Shown here: positions 62,081-64,000 of the stretch, in pieces
Layout of the letters: each line of letters opens with the position of its first letter
Position numbering within the stretch: the stretch's first letter is position 1
Assembly: GCA_034008185.1 (NCBI GenBank)
Contig: CM067082.1
Coordinates: 123,257,988 to 123,321,987, forward strand
Direction: 5' to 3'
DNA: 64,000 nt
Source: Gorsachius magnificus
Lineage: Eukaryota > Chordata > Aves > Pelecaniformes > Ardeidae
The notes under the pieces: generated by a model
What the model was told of the DNA's origin: nothing
What the model saw: the letters and a program-made list of their open reading frames with translations, nothing else
Databases searched by the model: none
Position numbers and translations under genes: made by a program

Positions 62081-64000
62081 TGCTCTCTTGCTCTTAAGAA
62101 AATCTCGTAAGCTCAGCTTTCTAAGACTTTTGACTGGTGGTATGAAAGTTTTCAATGTTTGACACGGCTAGAACTGGTTTGAAACCTTTCTACAAAAAAC
62201 ATTCATCACAAGGTTAAGGGAAGATACGTTGTTCAGCGATCAAATAATGAGCAATGTTACCTTGTCTCAATCAGTGCATGGCCTTGTGCACCTGTGTCAG
62301 ATCCTGACCTGAAAAAAGATTTCTTAACTTTCTCACAGGTTTTCGACAAGTGCTGTCCTCTTAATACCTTAGGGCTCAATTCCCCATCAGATTTAGGTGC
62401 CAAAATTGGTCTGAGAAGCTGAGCATGACTGATGAAATTACCACATCTTAAAGCCTTATTTCCTGTTGGCCTCTTGGCCTAAGTAATTTCTTACACAAAT
62501 AGATTACCTTCTAATTCATTTTGTTACACAGGTCAGCTGAAGTATCCAGCTCATCTGTGGGAAGTTCTTAACTTAAAGCAACTCAATCACGTATGATAGG
62601 GTCATCTTTACCAGGGATCCACTTACGGAGAGAACTGAAAGTGATTTTACAGGGACCTTTCAGGATGGGTAGGGAAGGAGATGATGGCATTCAGGGGTGC
62701 CAGGAGCAGACCTAAAGGGGTCTCTGGTGCGTAGAAAAGCCTCTTCAAGGGCAGCTGGGAGGAAGCAGATTAGTTATCCCTAGAGTTTGGGACGGATGCT
62801 ATGAGACAAGTGGGAGTGAGGGAGTGTAGTACATTTTAGCCTCTCCGGTCAAGTACAGCAGGAATTCATCCGGAAGAGACCCAGACATTTTGGAAGGCTG
62901 AATCCATCTATATCAACATCCTTTATAACTTTTCTGCATCCATTCCCAAACACAACAGACTGTGGCCCTTATCTTCGCTGGCAGGACTAGGTGTGCTGTA
63001 ATTAGGTTCAGTCACAACTGAATACAATAAGCCCTTAATGAAGACAAAATCATTGCATTTATTAGAGAAACCTCACTAGAAGGCTTCTTTTCTTTGAATG
63101 AGGTTTAAATCTATATATTCTAATCCTATATGGAGAGCTACACAGATGTAGCACGACTATGCATGGATTATGCACACAGTGATTACACCAGGGACCTTGA
63201 ATATGTTCCCTACAAATAGGAAGGGGAATAACAGTTTTCACCATTGCACACTGTGAGCTTGCACACTGTGAGTGCAGCCTTTCAACATGTGAAAGAGTGG
63301 AATTAATGCAACATTTTGCTTGATGAACAGTGGAGTAATGTTGCAATATTTAAGCTATTGTTTACAGTATTTTATAGGGGTATAAGTCGTGACCACTACT
63401 GGTGTGAAGAAAACAGCACATGTCATTATTTTAGCTTTTGTGTAAAGAAAAAAAAGTAAGAAACAATTGTTCAGCCTAATTGTTGTATTTGGTTGTGATT
63501 TCTGTGCCTGTCAGATAGCAGTTAGCAGGACTATTAAAGTGCATTAGCTCTCTGCAGGTGTTTAATGACAAACAGACATGGTCCATATTCATCAAGCAAT
63601 TATTTATATCATGACCTTTTATAGAGCTGTGAATTACCCTTAAGACTTTTGCAGTGAGTGATATTTCTAATAAACTGTTAATTTTGCTCCATAAATTGTT
63701 CATATTTTTAAGCTGGGAAACTAAAAACTGTGAAATTAAACCTACAGTGCAAGCTGTGCAAATGGGATCTATGAGACTAGGACACAGTTTCAGGTCACTC
63801 TAATGTAATAAAAGTGCATCATTACAACAGAAATTAAAGGGAGCTGCAGATATTAATATCTGCACAATAGACTTTTATGAGAATAAATGTATGTGACCTG
63901 CCAAGGTAAAGAATGTGCACAGATTTCTTTAGTGCTAACAGTGGGACAGGCTCAGAGATGGTATCTGCATCAGACTTACCCTCAGACCTTTTGCTGCGGT
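62081..64000. other. noncoding stretch, no gene recognised
   Basis: AT-rich, no exon or transposon recognised. A 12-bp direct repeat GCACACTGTGAG occurs at 63246-63257 and 63261-63272. Open frames are up to 94 codons (63346-63062 minus) with no family resemblance. Confidence 0.55.

Noticed and set aside
1..64000. tRNA, snRNA, known microRNA, CRISPR array, retroviral provirus
   Set aside because: No cloverleaf with A/B boxes, no U-snRNA core, no familiar miRNA seed hairpin, no regularly spaced repeats and no gag/pol/env-like frames were seen by eye.

Overview
The window reads as vertebrate nuclear DNA, almost certainly avian. Its main support is a set of CR1 LINE fragments, several ending in the CR1 octamer tail (repeats of ATTCTATG), one GC-rich CpG-island promoter in otherwise AT-rich DNA, low interspersed-repeat density, and no bacterial-style gene packing. 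Older CR1 fragments resemble the ancient reptile/bird CR1 type. The species cannot be fixed from the sequence.

Layout. About 2.4-3.85 kb is a CpG island with clustered GC boxes, a 50-nt (AC)n(GC)n tract and a 16-bp minisatellite. On the minus strand it holds a strong splice donor (CCG|GTGAGT at 3161/3160), which suggests a noncoding first exon of a leftward gene. Low-confidence signs of further exons lie at 2325-2086 and 945-821, with possible poly(A) signals at 655-645. No protein family could be recognised, so these are candidates only.

The remaining 60 kb (about 3.85-64 kb) contains no coding exon I can recognise. Open frames of 60-220 codons occur throughout on both strands without family resemblance or convincing splice context. 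The DNA is best read as intergenic or long-intron sequence. It carries eight CR1 pieces: 8820-10520 plus, 34825-35034 plus, 42243-42474 plus, 42730-45229 plus (ancient), 45230-45950 plus, 53621-54085 minus, 57555-57860 plus, 60299-60520 minus, and a ninth ancient one at 60760-62080 plus. It also has scattered microsatellites and homopolymers, two clear inverted repeats, a diverged tandem duplication near 48.9-49.07 kb, and AT-rich tracts that look like possible conserved noncoding elements.

No RNA gene, CRISPR array, prokaryotic feature or recognisable novel multi-gene system was found. The items most worth checking are the possible short leftward gene at the CpG island, the inverted repeats, a 20-bp exact repeat shared by two distant unique regions, and the diverged duplication.
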